From Lumbricus terrestris (lineage: Eukaryota > Annelida > Clitellata > Crassiclitellata > Lumbricidae), in assembly GCA_949752735.1 (NCBI GenBank), contig OX457036.1:19850246-19914245 (forward strand): a stretch of 64,000 bases of DNA, written 5' to 3'. The translations under genes were made by a program, and so were the position numbers. Shown here piece by piece: positions 26,539-40,275 of the stretch (its first letter is position 1; the number at the start of each line of letters is the position of its first letter). The notes beneath the pieces were generated by a model. The model made no database searches. It worked only from the letters and a program-made list of their open reading frames with translations, and was not told where the DNA came from.

Positions 26539-29500
26539 AAGACAGATAGACAAGTACTTGGGTGGTGCACTGATTGCAATTCAACCTCATTGAGAGACGC
26601 TGTGGTTATAGTTTCACCCAAGTTTTATTATCCAATGTCTCTCCTGACTTTACTCTATTGGAGTGACTTTAGGCTAAAGATGGCAAGAACTGGTATTTTT
26701 AGAAGGGAGTTCTGACCGAATATCAAGTGCATAATTATAACAACACAAGAACAACATTCTGACTGATCACTAAATAAATGTATCGCCATCATCAGATTTA
26801 CACAACATATCACGGATCCATCCTGTGAACTCACAATAACTCATCTCTTGCCATCTCTCCATGTGCAGATCTTTTACTGAAAACTGAAGCACTGCTCTCT
26901 CACAAATCACATCCTTGTATGTCAATTGTCATTTGAATTTTAAGCACCATCCACCCAAGTCATTCGCCTGCCTGCCCGTCTGCCTCCCTGCTCCTTTCTT
27001 TAGGATCTTGACCTGAAACAGATTTTTACCCCCTCCCCTCCCACCACCCCAATCCTCTGGACAGCCTATCGATTTCATTTTGACTAAGTGACTGTGATTA
27101 AGTTGGTTCCTTCAGCCTGGCTTTTTGGGCGCTGTGGACAACTTGAGATTATGACAGTTCCAATTATCCTGTGCCTAATATCGTGGTGAAAGGTGTAAGG
27201 AGAGGAGCCAGCTGTTTTTCTTATACCATAATCGATTACATGCATCTTTTCTTAGTTTTATTCAAGTCGCAATTGTCGGCCATAATTATGCCTTCGCATT
27301 AAAACTTATTTGCTTATTCTTACGAGCACAAAACAAAATTCTTAAAATCGAGACAAACAAAGTTCAATGTCAAGCCACAAACATTCTTGTCGCTTTACGT
27401 ATTTCTACATTGTTCCTGCTGTTCGAGCCAAAAACATTGCTCTATGACCAGCCAAAGGAATGCGCAAGATACTTTCAGTGTTCTTTAGACCGTCTTTAGT
27501 TTTATGCATTTGAATTCTTGCTGCTGGCACCTTAGGCCTCGCCGTCGGCTACACCAAAAGGCACTTAAAACTGCACCAGACTGAATCAGACACACATTTT
27601 AAAACCAGATTTCACTAAAGCAGATAAACAATCAGGTCCGATGGAAAGAGATAACTTTCCAACGCCACTGTTCTAAATCTTATATAGACCAGACCATGCG
27701 CTGGATCACTACTAAGGCATTGAACAAAGATCGTGTGATATCTAAGAAAATACACTAGCCAAATGATATGCCTCAACCCCAATAGCGGGATCACTCCCTT
27801 CGGGTAGCCTATTGCTCCCTACATTTCACAGTAATGATTGTACACTAAGCTAAACCATCGCAATTGTTAACTGCAATTAATCACTTTGTGTACTATTATG
27901 AATGCATAATTGTCTGTTTGATATTTTTGGGATCAATAAACAAGTCGAAGCTGAACCACTATTCATCTATCCTAAGTACCCTACCAGTCGTGTACATCAT
28001 AACAAGCAAGATGAAGAGCCAATGGCCTGAAACGTGGCTTGCAGACAGACATGAACAATGTGATAATGTACACATCACTCGCCACATGGTCTGCATAGCA
28101 GCACAAAGGATCAGTGGGATCACTCTAATCTAATCAAATGACTTCTGTAGCACCTTTGCAGTAGCACTGCAGATGGAACCAGATGATTCGGAGGATTGAA
28201 GCGTCAGCGGCTTATCCTCACCTCACATGCTGACAAAAACTAAGATCATAGAAGACTGTGAAGTCTGTCAGGTGATGTTAGGCAGCTCAAGCATCCTACC
28301 CGCTGTCCAATTTGGCTATTTTCAGATTCTATTTAGGACAAGGTCAATCCATTTGACTAGTTATTCAGCTTCTATTTAGGACAATGACAATTCATTTGAC
28401 TAGTTCTTCGGCTTCTATTTAGGACAAGGCCAATCCATTTGGCTACCTTCAGATTGTATCTATCTTACAAAGCCAATCCGTCTGGCTTCTATTTTCAGAT
28501 TTCGAATGAGGACAAGGCCGATTAATGCAGGTCAAAAACCAGGTTAATATCTTGTCAGATCCAGACACCGAATCTCCTATGACAACTGCGCACCACACTT
28601 ATCTTGACAGGATGACAATCAGCCTCTTATCACGCTGAGCAAATAACCAAACTGGGATGCTGCTGCTGCTGCTGCTACTGGTGCTGTCTGTCTGTCGGTC
28701 GCTGCTGCAGCCGCTGAATCTAAAACTATGCAAATTTATGGCAAGCAGCAAATGATGATCCCTGAACTGTTTCCAAGAAAACAATTCAACAGCATCTTCG
28801 TTTATAAGACTATTTTTAGATGTCCCAACGCATCCAGGTACAGGCTATACGAAAAATAAGATTGTTACTAATCATTGTCTGCATAAACATGATCGCAAGG
28901 GCCACAGTTTGAAGACTTTAATATGCAAATGTATCTCAGCATTTCAGTAGCACAATTTAAACATGGAGTACCAGAAAAGGTACCTGACAGTCTTCTGGTC
29001 ATAAAACTAAAGCTTTCAACTGATGAATTGCAGACACATCGTGCTTTCTCATGCACTGTACCCTGTGGCAATGTCAGCCATACAATTTCAGCAGGCCGCA
29101 ACAGGGTCATGAAAGTAATTCAGCAGATCAAAGAAATTAAATGTAAACTAGAAATAAAAAAGTTCAAAGAATTTTTGGCAGATCATAAGGCAGTTCAAGA
29201 GTAAAATAGACAGGAGGTCAATGACCGGCTATGACCTAAGATGGTGCTGCCACTGATTATACCACATGCTCATGCAACAGTCCACCGTTATTAAACCTAT
29301 CAACCGTTTCATCTCAGAAAACCTGCAAAAGATTTTCAAGCCACTGTATAACAGACTCGTATTTAGATTCACAAAATTTAAATGTTATGCACCCTTGTGA
29401 GATTCTGAAAACAGGATTAACAAATAGCCAGATACACAGTCCTACAGGCATAATATGCATAAACACATCTGTTATAAAAAAAACTTTAAAATTGAATAAA

Positions 29501-32500
29501 ACATCGAATGATTGAAACAAATTCGAACTGAGCAGATACAAATGTAGACCTAGCCTGAAATTAAGAGAAACTAAAAGCCCAAAAGAAAAAAAAGAGAAGT
29601 TGAAAAATCCTCAATCATAATTGCCAAAAGAACAGTTACATAGCCAGTATGGTCAAATGGAATCCATAATGAAACCTATAGTTATAAAAACCGTAGATAG
29701 CTCAAATATTGCACCTAATGCATATGGAAATACTGTTATATGGTAGAGCTCACAGCAGACTCAGAAAGGCATTCCCATTGCACCACTCACACCTACAGTC
29801 ACCAGCAACGTCTGTAGGGCCTACACAGCACTTGAGTGTTCTTGGAAAAGTAGGCAATACCAAAAAGTCATCTAAATGTGCACTGTAGGCATTTAAGCCT
29901 CAAAGCCAGCTCAGCAACTTCACTGTTTATGGCATTAATGAGACATAGAGCAGCTCCCCTTAAGCTAACCCAAATAAACAGCCATGGGGCGTGAAGTTCA
30001 ATTTCCTACCCTTCACACATAAAATGGATTGGGGGTGAGTTGTCTTTTTCACTGCCTCCTCACCCCTTGACAAGCCACTGAGAATCAAAGAACTCGCTTT
30101 GTTGATGCTTTCACTGGAAGTAGCCTACAAGTAGAGCAGAAAGTCTGAAAAGACCTCAATTCTGCCCTGGCATGGATTTAAACCCCAATTTCTTTGTTAA
30201 CAAAATCCACAGAGGTTATAACATTATCACACCAACTGACATCTTAATTGTACAGTATTGTATTGCATTGTATTGTATCTATAAATTTATATAGCGCCTC
30301 ATGCAGATTGACTATTCAGAAGTGCTCTCAGCCCAAAAAACTCTGGGGAAAAGAAATGCCTTTAAAGAGTGGGAGACAGATCAAAACGAGTCATTAGTGC
30401 GGGAGGAAGGTCATTCCATATGTTAATGTTCATCCAAATGTTAATATTAATCTTAATGTTGAAGGCTACACAATACAATACCTCTGAGAAAGAGCTGAGA
30501 AAGACAAAACTGGAATATAGAAGACTCAACTGTTCCTACTGGAGAAGACCCCCCACTCCCCCCAAGGGATTTAAGTCCACCAGTCGCAGATCAGATGCCC
30601 TCTGATAACCATCACGTATGTGCATTGTGCATTGTACACCCCAGATAACAGACATGATAAAATAGTCTGTGGAGGCCAGATACACTGCAGGAGTTAACCA
30701 AGTCAATTACAGTAATAAATCATCCACTGCATAGACTGGCACTATACTATACCCAGGTCTTCTCTCTCTCTGTGGCTTATCAAAATGCACCCGATGACCT
30801 GATGCCACTATTTTCGTGGGCAAAGGTTAACAGCAGCTGGGACAGCTGAAAAATATAGACGGTTTGATTCATTTCTTTACTGGGCTGTTGCTTTCAACTT
30901 CCACTTTCCACTGACATTAACCATTTTAATCACTGAAGAGATAAGAAACCACAGAAATGTCCAGGCGAAAGAAAGAGTTCATAGCCCTTTTTGAGAGGAG
31001 GTGGAGGAGAATGGGGAGAATGAGAGGAAGGAGAGTGAGGAGGAGAAGAATTATAAAAAGAAAAGCAATTCCTTAAGGTATCCCTGATGCAGCCATCCGT
31101 ATGAAGTGCTAGCGACCTCATTTTCTTTGCCTCGGCATATGAGGGCGGAAGGCCAGTCCGCCCTCTCCCTTGCCATATCATCTTTCCACAATCAGTGCAC
31201 GACCAGTTTACTCAATCTAGCTGAGTTTGCAGACGGTACAGGTGGGGAAGATTTCTCTGCTGACAGGGTTTAGAAGAATTTGAGCAGACCTTTGACCAAG
31301 GCCTATAGGAGACCACCATGGGTACGAAGTATTGCTGACGTCTTTTCATTGCCTGGACACCAGTGGGCAAACAAGCAAACACAAAACAAGCAAATATGTC
31401 TCATCATAATCCGTTTTTGAGCGTCTCTGACAAGCATCTCTTTCGAAACGTTAGCGTCTCTGATAAGTATCTCTTTCATAATGTTTTCCACATTGCAATT
31501 ACGACAGTGAACTAAAACCCTTTTGTTCTGTTGTGTAATTGTATCAAATGAATGTGTCTTAGGATTAGTTAATATTTTAGTGTCAAGTCAAACTTGTAGT
31601 TACCTTCAATGCCAAACACTGGAACACCTTTTCTTTAGTTAGCATGCTAGCCTGAAGTTAGACAACTGTTGTAACTGATCTCTGAATGTCTACTCGACAA
31701 ACTTTCTCATCTGCTGCACAGCGCAGCATCCTTACGAAACCCACATCATCCAAAAAATGTACTTTTAACAGCAAACAGTCTTTTGTGAAGGCAAGGATCC
31801 TAAGTATCTATGCCACAATCGTTTAACGACTTTCTATCTCATGTGTCTCACATTTCAACTCTAAGCATCATCCACCTTAACCGTCCGACTGTCTGCATCT
31901 GCCTGATCCCCGGATCTTGACCCTCTGCCTACCAACTTTGTTTTGATCAAGTGCTTGTGAATAAGCTGGTTCCCGCAATTTCGCTTTTGTGGGCGCTGTA
32001 GAAATCTCGAGATTACAATTACGATATGATTACGAATGCACCAGGTGGTCTGGTGCAGGGATACCTCTAAAAACATCATCTGCCTTGCACAGAGTGCATC
32101 TGGGAATAGATTTTTGAAGGTTGAATACCACTTAAATAACACTTTTAAAATTTGTTATTTAAAAATTGTACGTACATCATTGACTGTAGTTTCAACACTG
32201 ACTTATATGATAATTGCGCTGGTAAACCACCACTAACCACAGGTAATGGATGCCTACAAATCTGAGTGACTCACTTGCTAGTCTTGCATCAAAGGCAGAC
32301 TGCAAAAATGCCAGAAATCATACTAACTTCTGACATTTTGCATGTACCTGCTTCAAAAGCAGACGTTGAAAGAACGGATCACTTTGGGTAAAGACTATCA
32401 TCAAGCGAACCTACGGTAATTGATTGGTCTTGAAAAGCTAGAAATGAAGGCACTTGACAGAGTCAATTCCAAGATGCTGTCAAAACTGCCTTCAATTTTG

Positions 32501-35500
32501 GTTAGCATGCTGGACCGTAAAGAAGAGGTCGCAGGTTCAAATCCTTGTTAGGGTAGAAATTTTGTGTTGAGATTTCTGCTTCATCTGCACCACCTTTAGC
32601 CAACTCAGCTTTGATGAGTACACCGACCGTACACTGTCGATGGTGGAAAGACGAGACGGCGAGGGAGAGGATTTGCCATCTGCCCACATATATGCTGAGG
32701 CTAAGAAATATGAAGTCGCAAACACTTCATAACCATGGCTGTCTCGGGGCTAGCTTAAGAGATTGCACTTCTTCTCTTTTATTCCTCTATACTCCAATAG
32801 AATCTAGTACATTCGCATTCTACTCCTCTGTATTCCATTGTATTACCTTCATTGGTTAAAATGGTTTGGGTGAGCAGTGGGAACACTAAATGTGAGCAGT
32901 GGGAACGCTGATGAAGAATTGCATTGAAATGCATGTGTTTTGGAGTTCCATCATGATGAGCAGTGGGAACGCAAGCCAAGAATTTCGAGAGCAGTGGGTA
33001 TTACCTTATATTCTACTCCTCTATATTCGATTATTATCTTCTATTCCTCTATATTCCATTGTATTCTATTTGGTTCTATTGGTTACCATTTGACACAGAA
33101 GTTGATTGGTCATACAGATCATTGCCATAATTATTTATGGAGCATGTCAGCTTCAATTTCCTCTAACACAGTTACTGTGCTTGTACATGCTCAGCACCAT
33201 CAACTCATGCTTTGCCATAAGATATAGTGGCTCTTAATAAAGACAGCAATAATATTAATACCCGAGTTCCTTTCCATGGAACACTGAGAGTAAACACCAA
33301 CTAATAGGTTATGTATAGGAAAATGAAAATGCTTAAATTGTTCTGTTTACATGCAGAAGTATTCAAAGAAGGTCGCTATCACTAGGTTAAACATGCAGAT
33401 AATAAGGAAAGGGGAAAGATGGGGCAAGGGAGGCTAAGAAAGGGTCTTCGGCTAATCTGTTTAACAGACAATTTCACCATCACATTATTTGCACTGAAAA
33501 AGTCTACATGTCAAGTTGCTACTCAACGAACAATAAAACATCATTTTTTGTTTCTCATTACAGGGCCATTCCACGGTATTCAAAATGTCACGGACTCTAC
33601 ATTTCGGAGACTTTGAGCCCTTTATACAGAGAAGTGATTATCGTTTAAATTATTTAAGTATTTTTCCCAGATGCCGCTTCAATCATAGATTAGTTTGATA
33701 TTAGTTAGACTTTGCTGGCTTTTATGTATCATTTCTGGTGAATTAATAAGTATGCGTCACGGACTCTACAGAAAAGTTCCATCAAATTTTTTATTCACTA
33801 AACTATCTTGATTTTCTGTGAAATTACTACACACACAATCTTTTGAAACATAATCTTAGAATTGCCAGCCATTGCTGTTGATACAGTCATAATTGGATTT
33901 CTTTATCATGATAAGTACTGATGTCAAGCATTCACTTAATGTAGACACTATGCGTCACGGACTCTACGTCACGGACTCTACGGTTATGGATCGTAACAGA
34001 AACTGATTAATATTCATGAAGGCAGTTAATTTATACCAATTACTTTCATCACTTCAATGCTTGCAAGGTGTTGCAGGACGTTTCAGAGCTAAAATTGAAA
34101 AATTTTGTGAACTTTTATTGTCACAAACATTTAATAGAACGTCTGCAACACCTAATCAGCAAGGTTGAGGCGCTCAATGATTAATAAGTCGCTGCGCTAT
34201 AAGATCACTCTGTTACATTAGCTACAGGGTCGGTGAACTTCAAAAGTCCTCGTCCATGCTTTCCTGGTGCAGGTAGCTTTTCTATAATCTGATCAACGGT
34301 AATCCATGACTGGTCAGTTTTGTATGGAAAGCCAAACAGATTGCCTGATTTGTCCTTCTTCCTCATGAATAGCGTGCAGTATTCAGTTTCACCTTTAGTG
34401 GTCGTATCGTATCGTATCTGACCATTTGTAAAGCGCTTCTTGCAGCAAGAGCCTTTCAGAAGCGCTCCCAGTGCGTGCAACTCCGAGAGAAAAGGCAGGT
34501 CTTTAGACAAGAAAAAGATGACGAAAGACTACCAGAGAGGATGGCAGAGCGAAGGGATGGGAGAAGACCATTCCATAGGGAGGGACCTATGCAGGCAAAT
34601 GATCTGGATTGAGCCATGGCGGTCCTGACGCGAGTAACAAAGAGGTCGAGCCGATCTGAGGACCTAAGAGGACGCAGCGAAGTGGCCGAAATGGGGCGAA
34701 GTATGAGATCACAAAGAACGTCGGAGCAAGGCCTCGTTGAGACTTGAGAACTAAACTTAGAACTTTGAATTGTATGCGAGCTGAGAGTGGAAGCCAGTGA
34801 AGTTGTTCAGCCATGAATGTAGATATGTGTGAGAATCGAGGAAGACGGGCAATGAGCCTCGCAGCAGCATTGAGTACAGACTGTAGGGGAGCTAGCCGGA
34901 CCTTAGGGAGGCCAGCAAGGACAGAATTACAATAGTCAATCCGAGAACAGACGAAGGCGTGGACAATGGAGGTAAAGATCGAAGATGAAACAGATTTGCG
35001 AATAGCCCTCAGCAGTCTTGCTTCAGTCACCTGCTCAACCAGAAGTAATTTTGTTATGACAATAACTATGATATACATTAATATGCAATTTCTATAATTG
35101 TTAAAAGTCCATAGAAAATTTAAAAAATAAAAAAAATAAAAAATAATTTAAATTTTTTTTAAAAAAATAATAAAATAAAAAATAAATAAATTTATAAAAT
35201 AAAATAGAATCATTGTTACAAGATACAAGCGTGATGTTTACATTTCATGCATAATTGCAGGGATATTTGTATCAATACCAATCAGTTCAGTCAACTGAAT
35301 TTTTTTCTAGTAGAGTCCGTGACACTTTTGTAGAGTCCGTGACAATATTAAACTTCACATAATTTTTTTTAAGGCAATGGTAGGAAAAGTAATTTATGTT
35401 AATTGAGTAGCCTGCAATGGGGAATTAGAGCAATGGAAATAACAAGTTCGCTGTTCAATTTGAAATGCCTGAGAAATAAATTAGAAGCCCTAAAATGTCA

Positions 35501-38500
35501 CGGACTCTACAAGTCGTGTTTTGCTCGAGCAAACCCAGACTCAGGATGTGGTGCATTTGTGATCACATAGTATTTGTCACATACCCTCACCATGGTCATG
35601 ATGTCCAGCTGAAAATATTCAACATTGGATTTGCGTTAAAACTTTACCCCTTGGAAATTGCATGTAGAGTCCGTGACGCAAAAATATCAAAATTGCCACT
35701 TTGAAGCAAGGCCGACACAAAATCCTAAGCACAAATTGAAAACCCTTTTGGAATCTTATACTAGAACCATATAGCTATCACAGAAATTATTATCAACTTG
35801 AACTTCTGATATTTTTTATTGACCTCTCGAGGACTGCAATACCGTGGAATGGCCCTACATTAAGATTCTGCTTCCGCACTAGTCAACTCCGCTGTAACGA
35901 GTACATTCGAACTTCACCTCAATTGTTCACGCTTTTGTCTGTTCTCGGATCGACTTTCGTAATTCTGTCATATAAATGGTCATATACAATACAATACAAT
36001 ACAATACATTGAAAATACACAGAGAGGAGAGGACTGGCAACCTGACTTCACATATGCCAAGGTCAAGAAAACTGAAGTCGCCAGCATTTCAGTATTTCCT
36101 ACAGCCTTTTGGGGCTAGCTTAATGGACTTATCTTGTTCTCTTTTACAGAAAACTGTAGCATTTTTACCAAACCATAAAGCAGTGCGGCTCGGTGGCCTA
36201 TCGGTAACGCGCTTGCTCATGGAGCAAGCGGTTGCGGGTTCAACTCCGTGTAACGACCTTGGGCAAGTTGTTTAAGCACACGTGCCTCTGTCACCGTGCA
36301 GTATAATTTGATACCGGCATAAGCTGGGAAGTAAACGGCAAGTCCTGCGATACACTGGCCTCGTATCCAGGACCTTGGGATTCGTCCATTGCCGGCTCAA
36401 GGCCATTGAAAAGGAGATGAGCGCCTCCCTGTATTCCACATGGAACTGGATGGACTTTACTATAAAGCAGGCCAAATACTGACCATACCCAATTCGTTTT
36501 TTTCCAGTCAGAACCGAATGGAGTTGGATTCACGCGGACCCTTCCGATGGAAAACTCAGTCGGAAAGATTTGTGCGAGTCTGGACGTGGAAAGATTTGTT
36601 GGGAAGATCGAATCGAGGGACATTCTACGCAGGTCATAATAACTAATGATTATATCAGTGCTCTAATGTAATAATTTAATAAATATACATGTATATTTTT
36701 GTGCATAAATTTCCTATTCATATNNNNNNNNNNNNNNNNNNNNNNNNNNNNNNNNNNNNNNNNNNNNNNNNNNNNNNNNNNNNNNNNNNNNNNNNNNNNN
36801 NNNNNNNNNNNNNNNNNNNNNNNNNNNNNNNNNNNNNNNNNNNNNNNNNNNNNNNNNNNNNNNNNNNNNNNNNNNNNNNNNNNNNNNNNNNNNNNNNNNN
36901 NNNNNNNNNNNNNNNNNNNNNNNATTCCAAGATGCTGTCAAAACTGCCTTAGATTTTCGTTAGCATGTAAAGGAGAGGTCGCAGGTTCAAATCCTTGCCA
37001 GGGCAGAAATTTGTGCCCAGATTTCTGCTCCATCCAGCGGCGGCGTTAGGGGGAGGCTATGGGGCTAAGTCCCCCCCTATAAAAGGCTAAGCCCCCCTAA
37101 AAAAAGGCCATCTGGTTTTTTTACATTGAAATATTTCCACGATTTTCGACCGTATGACAAAAAAAGGTCGTTAGAAATTTCAGCGGATGACAATGGGAAA
37201 TTTCCATGACATTTGGGATGATGAAAAATTTTTGGGAAAAAAGTCGTCAGAAATTTTTGGTGGATGTAAATGCCAAATTTCCTCCGCGAGGCTTCATCCC
37301 CCCCCAACTGAAATCCTGGCGCCGCCACTGGCTCCATCTGCACCACCTATCCAACTCAGCTATGATGATGAGTACACCAACTGTACACTGTCGGTGGTGG
37401 GAAGACGAGATGGCGAGGGAGAGGATTTGCCATCTGCCCACATATAAGCTGAGGCTAAGAAATATGAAGTTGCTAACACTTCATAACCATGGTTGTCTTG
37501 GAAGAGATTGCGCTTCTTCTGTTTTATTCCTCTATACTCCAATAGAATCTAGTACATTCGCATTCTACTCTTCTGTATTCCATTGTGTTACCTTATATTC
37601 TATTTCTCTATATTCCATTGTATTAGCTTATATTCTACTTCTTTATATTCTATTGTATTAACTTATATTCTACTCCTTTATATTCCATTATTATTTTCTA
37701 TTCCTCTATATTCCATTGTATTATCTTATATTCTACTCCTCTATAGTCCATTGTATTACCTTATATTCTACTCTTCTATATTCCATTATTATTTTCTATT
37801 CCTCTATATTCCATTGTATTCTATTCGTTTCTATTGGTTACCATTTGACACAGAAGTTGATTGCTCATACATACTGATCATTGCCATAATTATGGAGCAT
37901 GTCAGTTTCAATTTCCTCTAACACAGTTACTGTGCAGGAATGTGACAAGACCTTCTTTTGTACATGCTCAGTACCATCAACTCATGCTTTGCCATAAGAT
38001 ATAGTGGCTCTTAATAAAGACAGCAATAATATTAATACCCAAGTTCCTTTCTGGAACACTGAAAGTATACACCAACTAATACAGGAAAATGAAAATGCTT
38101 AAATTGTTCTGTTTACATGCAGAAGTATTCAAAGAAGGTCCCTATCGCTAGGTTAAACGCGCAGATTATTAGGAAAGGGGGAAAGATGGGGCAAAGAAGA
38201 CTAAGAAAGGGTCTTCGTCTAATCTGTTTAACAGACAATTTTATCATCACATTATTTGCACTGGCAAAGTCTACATGTTAAGTTGCTACTCAATGAACAA
38301 TAAAACAATAAAACATTGTTTTTTGTTTCTCATTATATTAAGATTCTGCTTCCGCACCAGTCAACTCAGTCGTAATGAGTACATTGATCACACACTGTCA
38401 GCGGGAAGATCAGGCAGTGAAGGAGAGGACTGGCAACCTGACTTCGCATGCCATGATGCCAAGGTCATTTCATACCTACAGCCCTTCGGGGCTAGCTTAA

Positions 38501-40244
38501 TAGACTTGTTTTGTTCTCTTTACAGAAAACTGTAGCATTTATACCAAACCATAAAGCAGTGCGGCTCGGTAGTCTATCGGTAACGCGCTTGCTCACGGAG
38601 CATGCGGTTGCGGGTTCGACTTCGGGTAACGACCTTGGGCAAGTTGTTTGCGCACACGTGCCTCTGTCACCAAGCAGTATATATAATTTGGTACCGGCGT
38701 AAGCTGGGAAGTAAATGGCAAGTCCTGCAATGTACTGGCCCCGTGTCCAGGACCTTGGGATTCGTCCATTGCTGGCTCAGGGCCATTGAAAAGGAGATGA
38801 GCACCTCCCTGTGTTCCACATGGAACTGGATGGACTTTACTATAAAGCAGGTAAATACTGACCATACCCAATTCGTTTTTTTCCAGTCAGAACCGAATGG
38901 AGTTGGATTCACTCGGACCCTTCCGATGGAAAACTCAGTCGGAAAGGATTTGTGCGAGTCTGGACGTGGAAAAATTTGTTGGGAAGATTGAATCGAGTGA
39001 CCTTCTAGGCAGGTCATAACAACCAATGATTATATCAGTGCTCTAATGTAATAATTTAATAAATATACATTATACATGTATATTTTTGTGCATAAATTTC
39101 CTATTCATCTAATATATATTTTGGTAAGTCTGTGTGTTTGTTTGATTGTTTGTTTGTGGATTTGTTAGCTATGCACGGCCACAGTTTTGAAGCAATCGAC
39201 CCCAATCTTTCGCAGGGTGGTCGGGCTCGGCCCGGAGCAGGTCAATGGGGGGTCGGCGGGTCTCTGCCACCGTGGGGGCCAGTGTGGGTGGGCAAAAACC
39301 CTCATTTTCCCCCACCTTTTCAGGCGTTTCCAAGCATAGTTTCACACTTATTCACCTGAAACGTTGCAACTACACAAATTTTTACATGGGCCACCTCGCC
39401 TCCACCAAACACCTCGGCGACCCGCAGGGCCGACGTGTGTTCTTGGGGGGGGACCTTGGGGTTCGGGGGAGAGAATTTTTTTCCCGAAAACACAAATTTC
39501 TCGGGTGGCGTTCCGATGGAGTTCGGAGTTTGGTGTGGTGTTGTGGGTGTGGTGGGGTTGTGGCCGGAGCGGGTCTATTCCTAAATTTCCCGATCAACGC
39601 CGAGTACCCCAGCTAGGGGGCTAGGGTGGGGGCCATTTTTTTTGGGGGGGTGGGAATTTCCCAAAAATCAAAATTTCTCGGGTGGCGTACCGGTGGAGGT
39701 CGGTGTCAGTGGTGGCGTGTTGCGGGGGGCGGGGTGGAAGAGGGGCGTGGAAATTTAGGGGGGATTTTCCCCCCCGAAAACCAAATTTTTACGGGTGGCG
39801 TACCGGTGGAGGTTGGAGTTAGTGGTTGCGTGCTTTGGGGTAAGGAGGTGGGGGGAAATTTGGGTGGAAATGTTCACCCGAAAATCAAAATTTCACGGGT
39901 GGCGTACCGGTGGAGGTCGGAGTGGTGGGGTGTGGTGTGGTGGGGTTATGGCCGGAGCTGGTCGAATCCTAAATTTCCCGGGCAACGCCGGGTGCCCCAG
40001 CTAGTATAATATATAACAATAATATTTGTATACTAATAATAGAATAGGCGCCTCTGATTCAAGTACTGCTGTCTGGCAGTAAATCTCTTCTCATAATGAT
40101 TTTACAACCATTATAACTATCATAATATGATTAATATCCATAATATTAATGTAATATAATATAATTGGCAACAGGAAGCCACCACACTCGTCTCATCCTG
40201 TGGGAGGGGTTAAAAGCCAATGAACCTGTCTTTGGGCAGAGAAC

Positions 40245-40275
<31 letters not shown>

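Larger units (their letters stand above)
33565..35855. mobile_element. 2.3-kb DNA transposon with TIRs and eight 14-mer repeats
   Basis: Inverted ends GGGCCATTCCACGGTATT (33565-33582) and their complement (35838-35855), flanked by TACA (33561-33564, 35856-35859). The duplicate block has the unfilled site with TATA. GTCACGGACTCTAC occurs at 33589, 33756, 33954, 33968 and 35497, and inverted at 35310, 35330 and 35664. A LINE is inserted inside. A 4-bp duplication would fit superfamilies such as Academ or Sola2, but I cannot assign it. Confidence 0.85.
32465..36723. repeat. Duplicated block, copy 1
   Basis: Apart from inserted elements, this block aligns with 36924-39107: both start ATTCCAAGATGCTGTCAAAA and run through a SINE, an ATTCTACTCC array, a TCATTGCCATAATTAT stretch, a second SINE and CGGACCCTTCCGATGGAAAA. 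Copy 1 uniquely carries insertions at 32850-32998 and 33565-35855. It ends at the gap. Confidence 0.9.
36924..39107. repeat. Duplicated block, copy 2
   Basis: Aligns with copy 1 (32465-36723) but lacks its two insertions, has its own hAT-like MITE at 37035-37330, and continues into a Helitron at 39108. Single-base differences are scattered throughout. Confidence 0.9.

Noticed and set aside
34587..35078. 163-residue ORF as a host gene
   Set aside because: The motifs are those of a LINE reverse-transcriptase C-terminus, with the expected 3' tail following.
37206..37921. Long Tyr/Leu/Ser ORFs
   Set aside because: They run through an ATTCTACTCC tandem array, a SINE and a MITE; no protein family.
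32465..39107. CRISPR-like or regular spaced repeats
   Set aside because: The repeats are tandem arrays or duplicated blocks in animal DNA; there are no unique regular spacers and no cas genes.
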